From: Phenylobacterium sp. RIFCSPHIGHO2_01_FULL_69_31
Lineage (GTDB): Bacteria > Pseudomonadota > Alphaproteobacteria > Caulobacterales > Caulobacteraceae
DNA: 64,000 nt
NCBI RefSeq assembly: GCF_001824475.1
Contig: NZ_MHXN01000031.1
Span: 75,227-139,226 of the forward strand
Reading direction: 5' to 3'
Made by a program: the position numbers and the translations under genes. The notes under the pieces are model-generated. The model was not told the origin of the DNA, did no database searches, and saw only the letters and a program-made list of their open reading frames with translations. This document shows, in pieces, positions 10,648 through 23,585 of this stretch (position 1 is the stretch's first letter; every line of letters begins with the position of its first letter).

Positions 10648-12081
10648 ATGACGATTTCACGACGCCATCTGATCTCGGCCGCCGCGACCGGCGCCGCCTT
10701 CGTGGGCCTGTCCCGCTTCGCCGTCGCGCAGGACCAGTCCACGGGCGATGGCTATGTGAACGAGGCCCCTGGCTACGGGCCGCTGAAGGCCGACCCCGCG
10801 GCGGTCTTCGATCTCCCGGAAGGCTTCTCCTACCAGGCCTTTTCGAAGGCGGGCGAGACCATGAGCGATGGCCTAGTGACGCCGCACAAGGCGGACGGCA
10901 TGGGCTGTTTTCCACTGGACCGCGACCGAGTGATCCTGGTCCGCAACCACGAGCTGAAGCCGAGCGACCTGGCCTACGGCGCCTTCGGCAAGGATCACGC
11001 CCTGGCGGATCGGATCGATCGAACCCGCGTCTACGACCTGAACCAGGACGGCAAGCCGCTGTGCGGCGGGACCACGACCCTGGTCTATGACCTGAAGAAG
11101 AAGCGGCTGGAAAGCAGCCACCTCAGCCTTGCCGGCACGGCCGTGAATTGCGCCGGGGGCGTGACGCCGTGGGGATCATGGCTGACCTGCGAAGAGACCG
11201 TCGTGAACCCCGGCCCGAACGCCGGCGGCCAGACGCTGCAGAAGTCGCACGGCTGGGTGTTCGAGGTTCCAAGCCGTGCCAAGGGCCTCGTCCAGGCCAC
11301 GCCGCTCACGGGGCTGGGCCGTTTCAAGCACGAGGCCACGGCCATCGATCCGCGCACGGGCGTAGTCTACCTCACCGAGGACGAGGGCGACGGACGCGGC
11401 CTGTTTTATCGCTTCCTGCCCAACGACCGCCGCGCCCTGGCGAAGGGCGGCCGGCTCCAGGCCCTGGCGTTCAGGGACGGCGGCGACAGCCGCAACTGGA
11501 GCGGCGCCGAGTGGACCCCGGGCCAGTGGCGGGACACCGTCTGGATTGACCTCGACGGTGTGGACAACCCCAACGATGACCTGCGCCACCGCGGCCATGC
11601 CAAGGGCGCGGCCTGGTTCGCGCGCGGAGAGGGGATTTTCTTCGGCGAGGGCGAGCTCTACTTCACCTGCACCAGCGGCGGCCCCAAGCGCCTGGGCCAG
11701 GTGCTGCGCTATCGGCCGAGCCGGTTCGAGGGCGATCCGCGTGAGAAGGACGAGCCGGGCCGCGTGCAGCTCTTCGTCGAGCCCACCGACCCGAAGGTCA
11801 TGAACATGTGCGACAACCTCGCCATCGCGCCGAACGGCCACCTGATGGTGTGCGAGGACAAGGTCGAGCTGCGCGGCGTGAACTACCTCAAGGGGATTAC
11901 GCCGGAGGGCAAGGTCTATGCGATGGGCCGGCTCGTGCGGGGACCGTCGGACGGCGCCTTGCCGACGACGGAGCTGGCCGGCGTCTGCTTCTCGCCCGAC
12001 GGCTCGACCCTCTTCGTCAATGCCTACTGGCCCGGCATGACCCTGGCGATCACCGGCCCTTGGGAGCGGTTGAAGGCCTGA
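10648..12081 (+). CDS. PhoX-like alkaline phosphatase family protein (DUF839), Tat-exported
   Basis: A 477-aa predicted periplasmic protein. The start MTISRRHLISAAATGAAFVG is chosen because it places a twin-arginine signal (SRRHLIS followed by a hydrophobic stretch and AVAQ) at the N-terminus. The mature part has the PhoX-family blocks FLVRNHE-type (LVRNHELKP), AGTAVNCAGGVTPWGSWLTCEE and FKHEATAIDPRTGVVYLTED. PhoX enzymes are calcium/iron phosphatases of phosphate scavenging; whether this member is a phosphatase is inferred from family only. It follows the rpmF terminator with its own spacer. Confidence 0.87.
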   Translation: MTISRRHLISAAATGAAFVGLSRFAVAQDQSTGDGYVNEAPGYGPLKADPAAVFDLPEGFSYQAFSKAGETMSDGLVTPHKADGMGCFPLDRDRVILVRNHELKPSDLAYGAFGKDHALADRIDRTRVYDLNQDGKPLCGGTTTLVYDLKKKRLESSHLSLAGTAVNCAGGVTPWGSWLTCEETVVNPGPNAGGQTLQKSHGWVFEVPSRAKGLVQATPLTGLGRFKHEATAIDPRTGVVYLTEDEGDGRGLFYRFLPNDRRALAKGGRLQALAFRDGGDSRNWSGAEWTPGQWRDTVWIDLDGVDNPNDDLRHRGHAKGAAWFARGEGIFFGEGELYFTCTSGGPKRLGQVLRYRPSRFEGDPREKDEPGRVQLFVEPTDPKVMNMCDNLAIAPNGHLMVCEDKVELRGVNYLKGITPEGKVYAMGRLVRGPSDGALPTTELAGVCFSPDGSTLFVNAYWPGMTLAITGPWERLKA

Positions 12082-12084
12082 CCT

Positions 12085-15409
<3,325 letters not shown>

Positions 15410-15486
15410 CCTTAACTAGAAATCTAAATCGATCCATCGGCGCGTGGCGAAATCGCGCAAACGTGTAGAGCAATGGAGACGATGAT

Positions 15487-16671
15487 ATGCCCGACGAAAC
15501 AATGGAACGGACAAGCGTTGCTGTCGTCAGCCGCAAGTCGCCGATCGTCACGATCGATCCGCAAGCGCCCTCTTCGCCGGAGGTTCGCGCGTTGCTCAAG
15601 GACGTGGAGAACAAGCTCAAGCTGTCGTTCACGATGGCCGCCGCCGGCGTCGCCGCGCCGGAGGCCACCGAGATCGACCAGCTGTTCCAGGCCATGGTCG
15701 CGGCCCGGCCGGCGGCCGCGCGCAGCCGCGTGCAGGCCAGGGCCCAGAGCATGCTGGGCGCTCCGGCCGGCGTGCGCGAAACCTTCTTCGGCCGGTATGG
15801 CGCGGTCGAGAAGGCGAGCTATCGCGGGTCCGACAAGGCCGAGGCAGGCCTGGGCCGGCTGAACGTGTCCGGGCAGAAGCTGCACGCCAGCCTGCTGGCG
15901 TTCGGCCAGAACGACGCCGTCCTCACCGACGCGCCGCCCAACGTATTCCACGCCAAGAAGCTGACGGGCATCGACCTGACCAAGCTGCGGGACCTGCCGA
16001 AGCTGAATCCGGACGTGGTGGCGGGCGCCAAGTACAAGAAGCTGGGGCTCTTCCTCAACAGCGTTCACTGCATTGAGGAGACCAGCGAGCTCTCGGATTC
16101 CGACGAGATCGCCATGGGCGGCGTCGCGACCGATCCGGACGGCGACACCCACAAGATTCCGGAGTTCATGGTCTCGAACGACTTCGACGCGGGCGAGAAG
16201 AAGAAGTACCCCGGCCGGGGCAAGCTGCTGCACGAATGGAGCCTCGTGCGGGGACCGGACTGGCCCTACCTCTACCATGCCGTGCTGTGCATGGCGGAGA
16301 AGGACGGCGGCGGCTTCGCCGACTTCATCACCAAGCTCTGGAAGAAGATCGGCGACGAGGTCCAGAAGGCGATCGCCGGGGCCGTGGGCTCGGCTATCGG
16401 GGCGGCGCTCGGCTCCTACTTTGGACCGCTGGGCACGGCCCTGGGCGCGGCCGTCGGCTGGCTGCTGGGCATGTTGGTCGACTGGATCATCAGCTGGTTC
16501 GAGGACGACATCATCCGCTGCCGGACGATCCTGCTGGGCCTCGGGGCAGCCACCAAGTCGTACTACGACTGGGCCGGCCTGACCGCCGATCCGCCCAACC
16601 AGTTCAGCATGAACTTCAACGGCGACGGCGGCCGCTACCGCGTGTGGTGCAGTCTTTCGGTCTATCCATGA
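15487..16671 (+). CDS. Uncharacterised protein with a C-terminal glycine-zipper amphipathic/membrane segment
   Basis: A 394-aa protein with no signal peptide; GGAGA precedes the ATG at suitable spacing. Residues 1-180 are helical and polar. Around residues 190-235 is a beta-rich, acidic block (SDSDEIAMGGVATDPDGDTH). Residues about 295-340 form a long Gly/Ala zipper (GSAIGAALGSYFGPLGTALG, then AAVGWLLGMLVDWIISWF) ending in DDII. The zipper resembles membrane-inserting or self-assembling segments of bacteriocins and pore formers; that role is inference only. Similar proteins exist in distant bacteria to my recollection, without known function. A strong hairpin follows. Confidence 0.7.
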   Translation: MPDETMERTSVAVVSRKSPIVTIDPQAPSSPEVRALLKDVENKLKLSFTMAAAGVAAPEATEIDQLFQAMVAARPAAARSRVQARAQSMLGAPAGVRETFFGRYGAVEKASYRGSDKAEAGLGRLNVSGQKLHASLLAFGQNDAVLTDAPPNVFHAKKLTGIDLTKLRDLPKLNPDVVAGAKYKKLGLFLNSVHCIEETSELSDSDEIAMGGVATDPDGDTHKIPEFMVSNDFDAGEKKKYPGRGKLLHEWSLVRGPDWPYLYHAVLCMAEKDGGGFADFITKLWKKIGDEVQKAIAGAVGSAIGAALGSYFGPLGTALGAAVGWLLGMLVDWIISWFEDDIIRCRTILLGLGAATKSYYDWAGLTADPPNQFSMNFNGDGGRYRVWCSLSVYP

Positions 16672-16682
16672 CCTGAACGTCG

Positions 16683-16711
16683 GGCGCGCAGGCCGCAGCG
16701 GTCTGCGCGCC
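16683..16711 (+). terminator. Strong hairpin downstream of the glycine-zipper gene
   Basis: GGCGCGCAG and CTGCGCGCC pair perfectly over 9 bp around an 11-nt loop, 11 bp after the stop codon. No T-run follows. It is probably a Rho-type or weak terminator separating this gene from ftsB, but an attenuator role is not excluded. Confidence 0.45.
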
Positions 16712-16739
16712 ATGTTCGCGCCGCAACGCAAAATTAAGC

Positions 16740-17075
16740 ATGGCGGCGCGATCTGGAGGGGCTGTTCTGGGAATCACCGTGCTGGCTCGTCTCCGCCCCT
16801 ACCTGTCCACCGCCGCCCTGGCGCTGCTGATCTTCTACTTCGGCGTGCATGCGTTCACGGGCGAGGGCGGCCTGCTGAGGTCGAACCAGCGCGACGCCAC
16901 CCTGACCGCCAAGACCCGCGAGCTGGCGGCCCTGACCGCCCAACGCCATGACCTGGAAGTCCGCGCCCAACTGCTGCGCGACACCAGCCTTTCCGCCGAC
17001 CTGCTGGAGGAAAGGGCGCGCTCCCTGCTAGGCTTCGCGGACCCGAGGGATTATGTGATCCGCTTGAAACCTTGA
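16740..17075 (+). CDS. ftsB: FtsB/DivIC-type septum formation initiator
   Basis: Small bitopic division protein that links FtsL and FtsQ at the septum. After a short N-terminus one membrane helix (about residues 22-37, STAALALLIFYFGVHAF) leads to GGLLRSNQRDATLTAKTREL, a coiled coil, and the C-terminal ERARSLLGFADPRDYVIRL, typical of the family in alphaproteobacteria. The ATG at 16740 has no good ribosome site; GTG 16779 with GGGA before it would give 98 aa and is a real alternative. eno-ftsB-pdhA order supports the call. Confidence 0.88.
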   Translation: MAARSGGAVLGITVLARLRPYLSTAALALLIFYFGVHAFTGEGGLLRSNQRDATLTAKTRELAALTAQRHDLEVRAQLLRDTSLSADLLEERARSLLGFADPRDYVIRLKP

Positions 17076-17124
17076 GGCCGGTTCGTCGGTCTTGGGAGCC
17101 ATCAAGAAGATCACGGAGTGACGC

Positions 17125-18189
17125 ATGGCGCGCGGTCAGACCGGTGCTGCCGGTCGGCGGAAAACCAACGGCGCGGCGAAGGAGGCCCCGAAGGGCCCGG
17201 CCGGCGTCACCAGGGAAGAGCTTCTCGGGTACTACCGGGAGATGCTGCTGATCCGCCGATTCGAGGAGCGGGCCGGCCAGCTCTACGGCATGGGCCTGAT
17301 CGGCGGCTTCTGCCACCTCTACATCGGGCAGGAAGCCATCGCGGTGGGCGTCGAGGCGGCCAAGAAGCCGGGCGACGAGGTGATCACCGGCTACCGTGAC
17401 CACGGCCACATGCTCACCAGCGGCATGGACCCCAAGGAGGTCATGGCCGAGCTCACCGGCCGGATCGGGGGCTCGTCCAAGGGCAAGGGCGGCTCCATGC
17501 ACATGTTCTCGACCGAGGCGGCCTTCTACGGCGGCCACGGGATCGTGGGCGCGCAGGTGCCGCTGGGCACGGGCCTTGGGCTCGCCAACTGGTACCGCGA
17601 GGACGGCAAGGTCAGCTTCGCCTTCTTCGGCGACGGCGCGGCCAACCAGGGCCAGGTCTACGAGGCCTTCAACATGGCCGAGCTGTGGAAGCTGCCGGTC
17701 GTCTATGTGATCGAGAACAACCAGTACGCCATGGGCACGGCGATCCAGCGCTCGTCGGCCGAGACGCGGTTGCACAAGCGCGGCGTGTCGTTCGGCATTC
17801 CGGGCGAGGAAGTCGACGGCATGGACGTGCTGGCCGTGAAGGCCGCCGCCGAGAAGGCGGCCGAGCACGCCCGGTCCGGCCAGGGGCCCTACATCCTCGA
17901 GATGAAGACCTACCGCTATCGCGGCCACTCCATGAGCGATCCGGCCAAGTACCGGACGCGGGAGGAGGTGGACGAGGTCCGCAAGACCCGCGATCCCATC
18001 GACCACGTCGAGGAACTGCTGGAGAAGAACGGCTGGGCTGACGAGGCGACCCTCAAGGGGATCGACGCCGAGGTGAAGAAGATCGTCGCCGACGCCGCCG
18101 AGTTCGCCCGCACAAGTCCCGAGCCCGATCCCTCCGAACTCTACACCGACGTCTATACGGAAGCTGCTGTCCAAGGGGGGCGCGCGTGA
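17125..18189 (+). CDS. pdhA: Pyruvate dehydrogenase E1 component, alpha subunit
   Basis: Thiamine diphosphate-dependent decarboxylation of pyruvate, in an alpha2beta2 E1 with PdhB. The 354-aa protein contains the ThDP motif [20 protein letters not shown](K) and the phosphorylation-loop region [16 protein letters not shown] Lys/Ala-rich leader of about 30 residues precedes the fold. The GGAGTG ribosome site suits ATG 17125. The stop overlaps the pdhB start (GTGA). Confidence 0.97.
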   Translation: MARGQTGAAGRRKTNGAAKEAPKGPAGVTREELLGYYREMLLIRRFEERAGQLYGMGLIGGFCHLYIGQEAIAVGVEAAKKPGDEVITGYRDHGHMLTSGMDPKEVMAELTGRIGGSSKGKGGSMHMFSTEAAFYGGHGIVGAQVPLGTGLGLANWYREDGKVSFAFFGDGAANQGQVYEAFNMAELWKLPVVYVIENNQYAMGTAIQRSSAETRLHKRGVSFGIPGEEVDGMDVLAVKAAAEKAAEHARSGQGPYILEMKTYRYRGHSMSDPAKYRTREEVDEVRKTRDPIDHVEELLEKNGWADEATLKGIDAEVKKIVADAAEFARTSPEPDPSELYTDVYTEAAVQGGRA

Positions 18190-19589
18190 CCGACATCCTG
18201 ATGCCGGCGCTCTCGCCCACGATGGAAGAGGGCACCCTCGCTAAGTGGCACGTGAAGGTGGGGGACAATGTGCGCTCCGGCGACGTGATCGCCGAGATCG
18301 AGACCGACAAGGCCACCATGGAGGTCGAGGCGGTCGACGAGGGCGTGATCTCCGAGATCCTCGTGCCGGAAGGCTCCGAGGAGGTGAAGGTCAACACGCC
18401 GATCGCCCGCCTGGGCGGCGAGGGCGGGGCGGCCACCAAGGCCCCGGAGTCGAAGGCGGAGGCGCCTGCGCCTGCCGCGCAGGCGGCGGCCGGCGATCCC
18501 GAGAAACAGCCGCCGGAGACGGCCAAGCCGCAGCCGGAGGGTGAGGGCGCAGCGCCCGTCACGCCCAAGCCGGCGCTGAGGGACCCGGAATTGCCCGAGG
18601 GCGTGAACCTGGTGAAGGTGACCGTCCGCGACGCCCTGCGCGACGCCATGGCCGAGGAGATGCGCCGCGACGGCGACGTCTTCCTGATGGGCGAGGAGGT
18701 CGCGCAATACCAGGGCGCCTACAAGGTCAGCCGCGGCCTGCTGGACGAGTTCGGGCCCAAGCGGGTCATCGACACCCCGATCACGGAGTACGGCTTCGCC
18801 GGCCTCGGCGTCGGGGCGGCCATGGCCGGCCTGAAACCGATCGTCGAGTTCATGACGTTCAACTTCGCCATGCAGGCCATTGATCATATTATCAATTCGG
18901 CCGCAAAGACGCTGTACATGTCCGGCGGCCAGATCAAGACCAGCATCGTCTTCCGCGGCCCGAACGGCGCGGCGGCCCGCGTGGCGGCGCAGCACAGCCA
19001 GGACTACGCCGCCTGGTACGGTCACGTGCCCGGCCTGAAGGTGATCGCGCCCTACGACGCGGCCGACGCCAAGGGCCTCCTGAAAGCGGCCATCCGCGAT
19101 CCGAACCCCGTGGTCTTCCTGGAGCACGAGATGCTCTACGGCCAGGAGTTCGACGTGCCGGAGGGCGTCGACTGGGTCGTGCCGATCGGCAAGGCCAAGG
19201 TCCGCCGCGAAGGGACGGGCGTCACCCTGGTGGCCTACTCCCGGATGGTCGGCTTCTGCCTGCAGGCCGCGGAGGAACTGGCCAAGGACGGTATCGAGGC
19301 CGAGGTCGTCGACCTGCGCACGATCCGGCCCATGGACATCGAGACCGTAGTCGAGAGCGTGAAGAAGACCAACCGCCTGGTCACCGTCGAGGAAGGCTGG
19401 GGCCCCATGGGCGTCGGCGCCGAGGTGGCGGCCAAGGTGACGGAGCTGGCCTTCGATTACCTCGACGCCCCGCCGATGCGGGTCCACCAGGAGGACGTGC
19501 CGCTGCCCTACGCCGCCAACCTCGAGGCGCTGTCCATGCCCTCGGTGGAGCGGATCGTGAAGGCGGCCAAGGCCGTCAGCTACAAGTGA
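18186..19589 (+). CDS. pdhB: Pyruvate dehydrogenase E1 component, beta subunit, with N-terminal lipoyl domain
   Basis: The 467-aa protein starts at GTG 18186 (overlap with pdhA). Residues 1-80 are a lipoyl domain with the lipoylated Lys in [15 protein letters not shown]. An Ala/Pro-rich linker (about 80-125) leads to the E1-beta fold ([20 protein letters not shown] to the end). A lipoyl domain on E1-beta is characteristic of alphaproteobacterial complexes. lipA, which makes the cofactor, is 5.7 kb downstream. Confidence 0.97.
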   Translation: MTDILMPALSPTMEEGTLAKWHVKVGDNVRSGDVIAEIETDKATMEVEAVDEGVISEILVPEGSEEVKVNTPIARLGGEGGAATKAPESKAEAPAPAAQAAAGDPEKQPPETAKPQPEGEGAAPVTPKPALRDPELPEGVNLVKVTVRDALRDAMAEEMRRDGDVFLMGEEVAQYQGAYKVSRGLLDEFGPKRVIDTPITEYGFAGLGVGAAMAGLKPIVEFMTFNFAMQAIDHIINSAAKTLYMSGGQIKTSIVFRGPNGAAARVAAQHSQDYAAWYGHVPGLKVIAPYDAADAKGLLKAAIRDPNPVVFLEHEMLYGQEFDVPEGVDWVVPIGKAKVRREGTGVTLVAYSRMVGFCLQAAEELAKDGIEAEVVDLRTIRPMDIETVVESVKKTNRLVTVEEGWGPMGVGAEVAAKVTELAFDYLDAPPMRVHQEDVPLPYAANLEALSMPSVERIVKAAKAVSYK

Positions 19590-19990
19590 GCGAGCCCTTC
19601 GCCTGGCGGGCAGGCGGGTGCCACTGCGGCGGGGTCCGCTTCGAGGCGGCCCTGCCGTCGCGCGTCGAGGCGCAGACCTGCAACTGCTCCATGTGCGCCA
19701 AGACCGGGTTCGTGCACGTGATCGTGCCGGAGAGCCGCTTCCGCCTGACCAAGGGCGCGGACCGGCTGGCCGAGTACACGTTCAACACCCGCGTGGCGAA
19801 GCACCTGTTTTGCGCGGACTGCGGCGTGAAGAGCTTCTACCGCCCGCGGTCGAACCCCGACGGTTGGAGCGTCAACGGCCGCTGCCTGGACACCGTGGAC
19901 GGGCTGGAGCTCGTCATCGAGGCCTTCGACGGCCAGAACTGGGAGGCCAATGCGGCGTCCCTCAGTCATCTCTCCAAGGAACACGCATGA
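19586..19990 (+). CDS. GFA-family (glutathione-dependent formaldehyde-activating-like) zinc protein
   Basis: A 134-aa GFA-fold protein. Zinc cysteines are in [22 protein letters not shown] and [15 protein letters not shown], the full set for the family. Members bind glutathione or act as zinc carbon-sulfur lyases; activity cannot be predicted. The start is GTG 19586 overlapping the pdhB stop, and its stop overlaps the pdhC ATG (ATGA), so it sits translationally coupled inside the pyruvate dehydrogenase operon. This insertion between E1-beta and E2 is unusual. Confidence 0.9.
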   Translation: MSEPFAWRAGGCHCGGVRFEAALPSRVEAQTCNCSMCAKTGFVHVIVPESRFRLTKGADRLAEYTFNTRVAKHLFCADCGVKSFYRPRSNPDGWSVNGRCLDTVDGLELVIEAFDGQNWEANAASLSHLSKEHA

Positions 19991-21285
19991 CGGACATCCT
20001 CATGCCCGCCCTCTCGCCCACCATGGAAGAGGGCACGCTGGCCAAGTGGCACGTGAAGAAGGGCGACACCGTGAAGTCCGGCGACGTGATCGCCGAGATC
20101 GAGACCGACAAGGCGACCATGGAGGTCGAGGCGGTCGACGAAGGCGTCGTCGACGAGATCCTGATCGCCGAAGGCTCCGAGGGCGTGAAGGTCAACACCC
20201 CGATCGCCCGGCTGGCCGGTGAGGGCGAGGCGCCCGCGCCCAAGGCCGAAGCGCCGAAAGCCGAAGCTCCCAAGGCCGAGGCTGCGCCCGCCAAGGCGCC
20301 TGAACCCGCCAAGGCCGAGGCGCCGAAGCCGGCTCCCGCTGCAGCGCCCGCGCCTGCCAAGGCGGCGGACGGCGGCCGCATCTTCGCTTCGCCGCTGGCG
20401 CGCCGGCTGGCCGAACAGAAGGGTCTCGATCTCTCCGCCATGACCGGCTCGGGCCCGCACGGCCGCATCGTCAAGGTGGACGTAGACAAGGCTGGGCCCG
20501 GCCAAGCGAAGGCGCCGCCGGCCGCGCCGGCCGGCGCTCCGGCCGCCCAGGCGCCGCGCCAGGCCCAGACCCTCGAGCAGATGGGCATCGCGGCCGGCAG
20601 CTATGAGCTGATCCCGCTGGACGGCATGCGCAAGACGGTCGCGCGCCGGATGACCGACAGCTTCCGGGACGTCCCGCACTTCCCGCTGAACATGGATCTG
20701 GAGATCGACGAGCTCCTGGCCGCCCGCGCGAAGATCAACGCCATGCTGGAGAAGCAGGGCGTGAAGGTCAGCGTCAACGACATGGTGATCAAGGCCGCCG
20801 CCATCGCCCTGATGCGCGTGCCCGAGGCCAATGCGTCCTACACGCCGGAAGGCATCGCGCTGCACAAGCACGCCGACATTGCCATGGCGGTGGCCGTCCC
20901 CGGCGGGCTGATCACCCCCATCATACGCGCTGCCGAGACCAAGGGCCTGGCCCAGATCGCCACCGAGGCCAAGGACCTGGCCGAGCGGGCGCGGACGAAG
21001 AAGCTGAAGCCCGAGGAGTTCCAGGGCGGCACCTTCTCGATCTCCAACCTCGGGATGTTCGGGATCAAGTCGTTCGCCTCGATCATCAACGAGCCGCAGG
21101 GCGCCATCATTTCGGTCGGCGCCGGCGAGAAGCGGCCCGTGGTGCGCGGCGACCAACTGGTGATTGCGACGGTTATGTCTGTCACCCTCACTTGCGATCA
21201 CCGGGTGGTCGATGGCGCGACGGGCGCCAAGTGGCTGGCGGCCTTCAAGCCGCTGATCGAAGACCCGCTCAACATGATCGTCTAA
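19987..21285 (+). CDS. pdhC: Pyruvate dehydrogenase E2 component (dihydrolipoamide acetyltransferase)
   Basis: Core of the complex, transferring acetyl from lipoamide to CoA. From [20 protein letters not shown] the 432-aa protein has one lipoyl domain (Lys in [15 protein letters not shown]), an Ala/Pro/Lys linker (about 80-130), the peripheral subunit-binding domain ([20 protein letters not shown] and [13 protein letters not shown]) and the catalytic domain ending in [16 protein letters not shown] with the active His/Asp. The lipoyl domain is nearly identical to that of pdhB, pointing to duplication. Confidence 0.97.
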   Translation: MTDILMPALSPTMEEGTLAKWHVKKGDTVKSGDVIAEIETDKATMEVEAVDEGVVDEILIAEGSEGVKVNTPIARLAGEGEAPAPKAEAPKAEAPKAEAAPAKAPEPAKAEAPKPAPAAAPAPAKAADGGRIFASPLARRLAEQKGLDLSAMTGSGPHGRIVKVDVDKAGPGQAKAPPAAPAGAPAAQAPRQAQTLEQMGIAAGSYELIPLDGMRKTVARRMTDSFRDVPHFPLNMDLEIDELLAARAKINAMLEKQGVKVSVNDMVIKAAAIALMRVPEANASYTPEGIALHKHADIAMAVAVPGGLITPIIRAAETKGLAQIATEAKDLAERARTKKLKPEEFQGGTFSISNLGMFGIKSFASIINEPQGAIISVGAGEKRPVVRGDQLVIATVMSVTLTCDHRVVDGATGAKWLAAFKPLIEDPLNMIV

Positions 21286-21294
21286 GGACGCGCC

Positions 21295-21774
21295 TTGACC
21301 AGCATCTACGACTTCAGCGCCGAGACGCTCGACGGCCGGCCCGCGCCGTTGGCGGACTATCGGGGCAAGGTCGTCCTGATCGTCAACACCGCCAGCAAGT
21401 GCGGCTTCACCCGTCAGTACGAGGGGCTGGAAAAACTCTACAGGCGCTTCCGCGACCGCGGGCTGGTGGTCCTCGGTTTTCCCTGCAACCAGTTCGGGGC
21501 CCAGGAGCCGGGGGACGCGGAGGAGATCGCGAACTTCTGCTCGCTGACCTACGACGTCCAGTTCCCGATGATGCGCAAGATCGACGTCAACGGCCCGCAG
21601 GCCCACCCCCTCTACGCCTATCTCAAGAAGGCCAAGAAAGGCGTGCTGGGCACCGAAGGGATCAAGTGGAACTTCACCAAGTTCCTCGTCGACCGGAACG
21701 GCCAGGTGACCGGCCGCTACGCCCCTAATGTTGAACCCAAGGCGCTGGAAGGCGCGATCGAGGCTTTGCTCTGA
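21295..21774 (+). CDS. Glutathione peroxidase family protein
   Basis: A 159-aa thiol peroxidase. The Cys form of the active site is in [19 protein letters not shown], with the partner Gln in [13 protein letters not shown] and the Trp/Asn in [14 protein letters not shown], a complete catalytic tetrad. Bacterial members usually use thioredoxin. The start is TTG 21295 preceded by AAGGA. It overlaps the lpd ATG by one base (TGATG), so it is co-translated within the pyruvate dehydrogenase operon. Confidence 0.93.
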   Translation: MTSIYDFSAETLDGRPAPLADYRGKVVLIVNTASKCGFTRQYEGLEKLYRRFRDRGLVVLGFPCNQFGAQEPGDAEEIANFCSLTYDVQFPMMRKIDVNGPQAHPLYAYLKKAKKGVLGTEGIKWNFTKFLVDRNGQVTGRYAPNVEPKALEGAIEALL

Positions 21775-23165
21775 TGGCTGATGCGTTCGACGTCGTCGTG
21801 ATCGGGTCGGGCCCTGGCGGCTACGTCACCGCCATCCGGGCCTCGCAGCTGGGGATGAAGACCGCCATCGTCGAGCGGGCGGAGCTGGGCGGCATCTGCC
21901 TGAACTGGGGCTGCATCCCCACCAAGGCGTTGCTGAAGTCCGGCGAGGTGTACGAACAGCTCGACCACCTGAAGGACTACGGCCTGTCGGTGGAGAAGCG
22001 CGGCTTCGACTTCGGCGCCGTCGTGCAGCGCTCGCGCAAGGTGGCCGCCACCCTGAACGCCGGCGTCACCTTCCTGATGAAGAAGAACAAGATCGAGGTC
22101 GTCACCGGGACGGCGCGGCTGGAGAAGGGGCAGGGCGCCCCGACGGTCGTCGTGGGTGACCGCAAGCTGACCGCCAAACACGTGATCCTGGCCACCGGCG
22201 CCCGCGCCCGGACGATCCCCGCCATCGGCCTGGAGCCGGACGGCGAGCGGGTCTGGACCTATCGCGAGGCCCTGGTCCCCAAGTCCGCGCCGAAGACCCT
22301 GGTGGTCATCGGCTCGGGCGCCATCGGCATGGAGTTCGCCAGCTTCTACCGGGCCCTGGGCTCGGACGTGACGGTCGTCGAGATGATGCCGCGCATCCTG
22401 CCGGTCGAGGACGAGGAGGTCTCCAAGGCGGCGCACAAGGCGTTCGAGAAGCGGGGCATCAAGTTCCGCGTCCCGGCCAATGTGAAGAAGCTGACCAAGA
22501 CCAAGTCGGGCGTGAGCCTCGAGATCGAGGCCGGCGGGAAGGCCGAGACCCTGGAGGCCGAGGTGGCCATCGTGGCGGTGGGGATCGTCGGCAACGTCGA
22601 GGACATGGGTCTGGAGGCCCTGGGCGTGAAGATCGAGAAGACCCACGTGGTCACCGACGCCCATGGCGCCACCGGCGTGCCCGGCCTCTATGCGATCGGC
22701 GACGTGGCGGGCCCGCCCTGGCTGGCCCACAAGGCGAGCCACGAGGGCGTCCACTGCATCGAGCATATCGCCGGCCTGAAGCCCACGAACTTGACCTCGC
22801 CGATCCCGGGGTGCACCTACACCACCCCGCAGGTGGCGTCGGTGGGCCTTACCGAGGCGCAGGCGAAGGAGAAGGGGCTGGAGCCGAAGGTCGGCCGCTT
22901 CCCGTTCCGGGTAAACGGCAAGGCGATCGCCGCGGGCGAGCTGGACGGCTTCGTGAAGACGGTGTTCGACGGCAAGACCGGCGCCCTGATCGGCGCGCAC
23001 ATGATCGGGCACGAGGTCACCGAGATGATCCAGGGGTTCACCCTGGCCATGACCCTGGAGGCGACCGAGGCCGAGCTGCAGGCCACCGTCTTCCCGCATC
23101 CGACCATGAGCGAAGCGATGCACGAGGCCTCGCTCGACGCCTACGGGATGGTCCTGCACCTCTAG
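21774..23165 (+). CDS. lpd: Dihydrolipoyl dehydrogenase (E3)
   Basis: FAD/NAD enzyme reoxidising dihydrolipoamide. The 463-aa protein has the FAD motif VVVIGSGPGGYVTAIRASQLG, the redox disulfide GGICLNWGCIPTKAL (C-x4-C), the NAD motif VVIGSGAIGMEFASFYRALG and the C-terminal His-Glu pair in HPTMSEAMHEA. It is the last gene of the operon. The same E3 can serve 2-oxoglutarate dehydrogenase and glycine cleavage if no other copy exists. Confidence 0.97.
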   Translation: MADAFDVVVIGSGPGGYVTAIRASQLGMKTAIVERAELGGICLNWGCIPTKALLKSGEVYEQLDHLKDYGLSVEKRGFDFGAVVQRSRKVAATLNAGVTFLMKKNKIEVVTGTARLEKGQGAPTVVVGDRKLTAKHVILATGARARTIPAIGLEPDGERVWTYREALVPKSAPKTLVVIGSGAIGMEFASFYRALGSDVTVVEMMPRILPVEDEEVSKAAHKAFEKRGIKFRVPANVKKLTKTKSGVSLEIEAGGKAETLEAEVAIVAVGIVGNVEDMGLEALGVKIEKTHVVTDAHGATGVPGLYAIGDVAGPPWLAHKASHEGVHCIEHIAGLKPTNLTSPIPGCTYTTPQVASVGLTEAQAKEKGLEPKVGRFPFRVNGKAIAAGELDGFVKTVFDGKTGALIGAHMIGHEVTEMIQGFTLAMTLEATEAELQATVFPHPTMSEAMHEASLDAYGMVLHL

Positions 23166-23169
23166 GCGG

Positions 23170-23568
23170 TCAGTCGGTCCGCTTCCTCACCGCCCCGTCC
23201 AGGCTCCAGGCCCCCGGGCCGGCGCAGGCGAGGTAGAGGAAGATGAAGCAGAACAGGATCGCCGCCTCGCCGCCGTTGAGGGCCGGCCAGAAGCCCTGGC
23301 TGCCATGGGCCATGAAATAGGCCACCGCCATCTGGCCCGAGCAGACGAAGGCCGCGATCCGCGTGAACAGGCCCAGCGCAATCAGGCCGCCGCCCACGAC
23401 CTCGATCACCGCCGCCGCCATCAGCAGGGGCGGCAGGGGATCGGGCGCGCCGGGCTGCGGGGCGGGAAAGCCGACCAGCTTCATCAGGCCGTGCTCCATG
23501 AACAGCAGCGCGGCGACGATCCGCAGCAGGCCGAGCGCCCGCGGCGCCCAGACGGCGAGATTCGGCAT
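23170..23568 (-). CDS. DoxX-family membrane protein
   Basis: A 132-aa inner-membrane protein with four predicted helices. The motifs LGLLRIVAALLFMEHGLMKL and the central GGGLIALGLFTRIAAFVCSGQM match DoxX/YphA proteins. Function is unknown for most; some act with quinone or thiosulfate oxidation or in oxidative stress. It is convergent with lpd (4-bp gap) and 17 bp downstream of the acyl-activating enzyme on the same strand. Confidence 0.88.
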   Translation of the reverse strand: MPNLAVWAPRALGLLRIVAALLFMEHGLMKLVGFPAPQPGAPDPLPPLLMAAAVIEVVGGGLIALGLFTRIAAFVCSGQMAVAYFMAHGSQGFWPALNGGEAAILFCFIFLYLACAGPGAWSLDGAVRKRTD

Positions 23569-23585
23569 GATCGGTTCCTTCGTGG

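Noticed and set aside
15411..15430. CtrA-like TTAA site upstream of the zipper gene
   Set aside because: TTAA is followed by an incomplete second half (TAAA at wrong spacing), so the TTAA-N7-TTAA consensus is not met.
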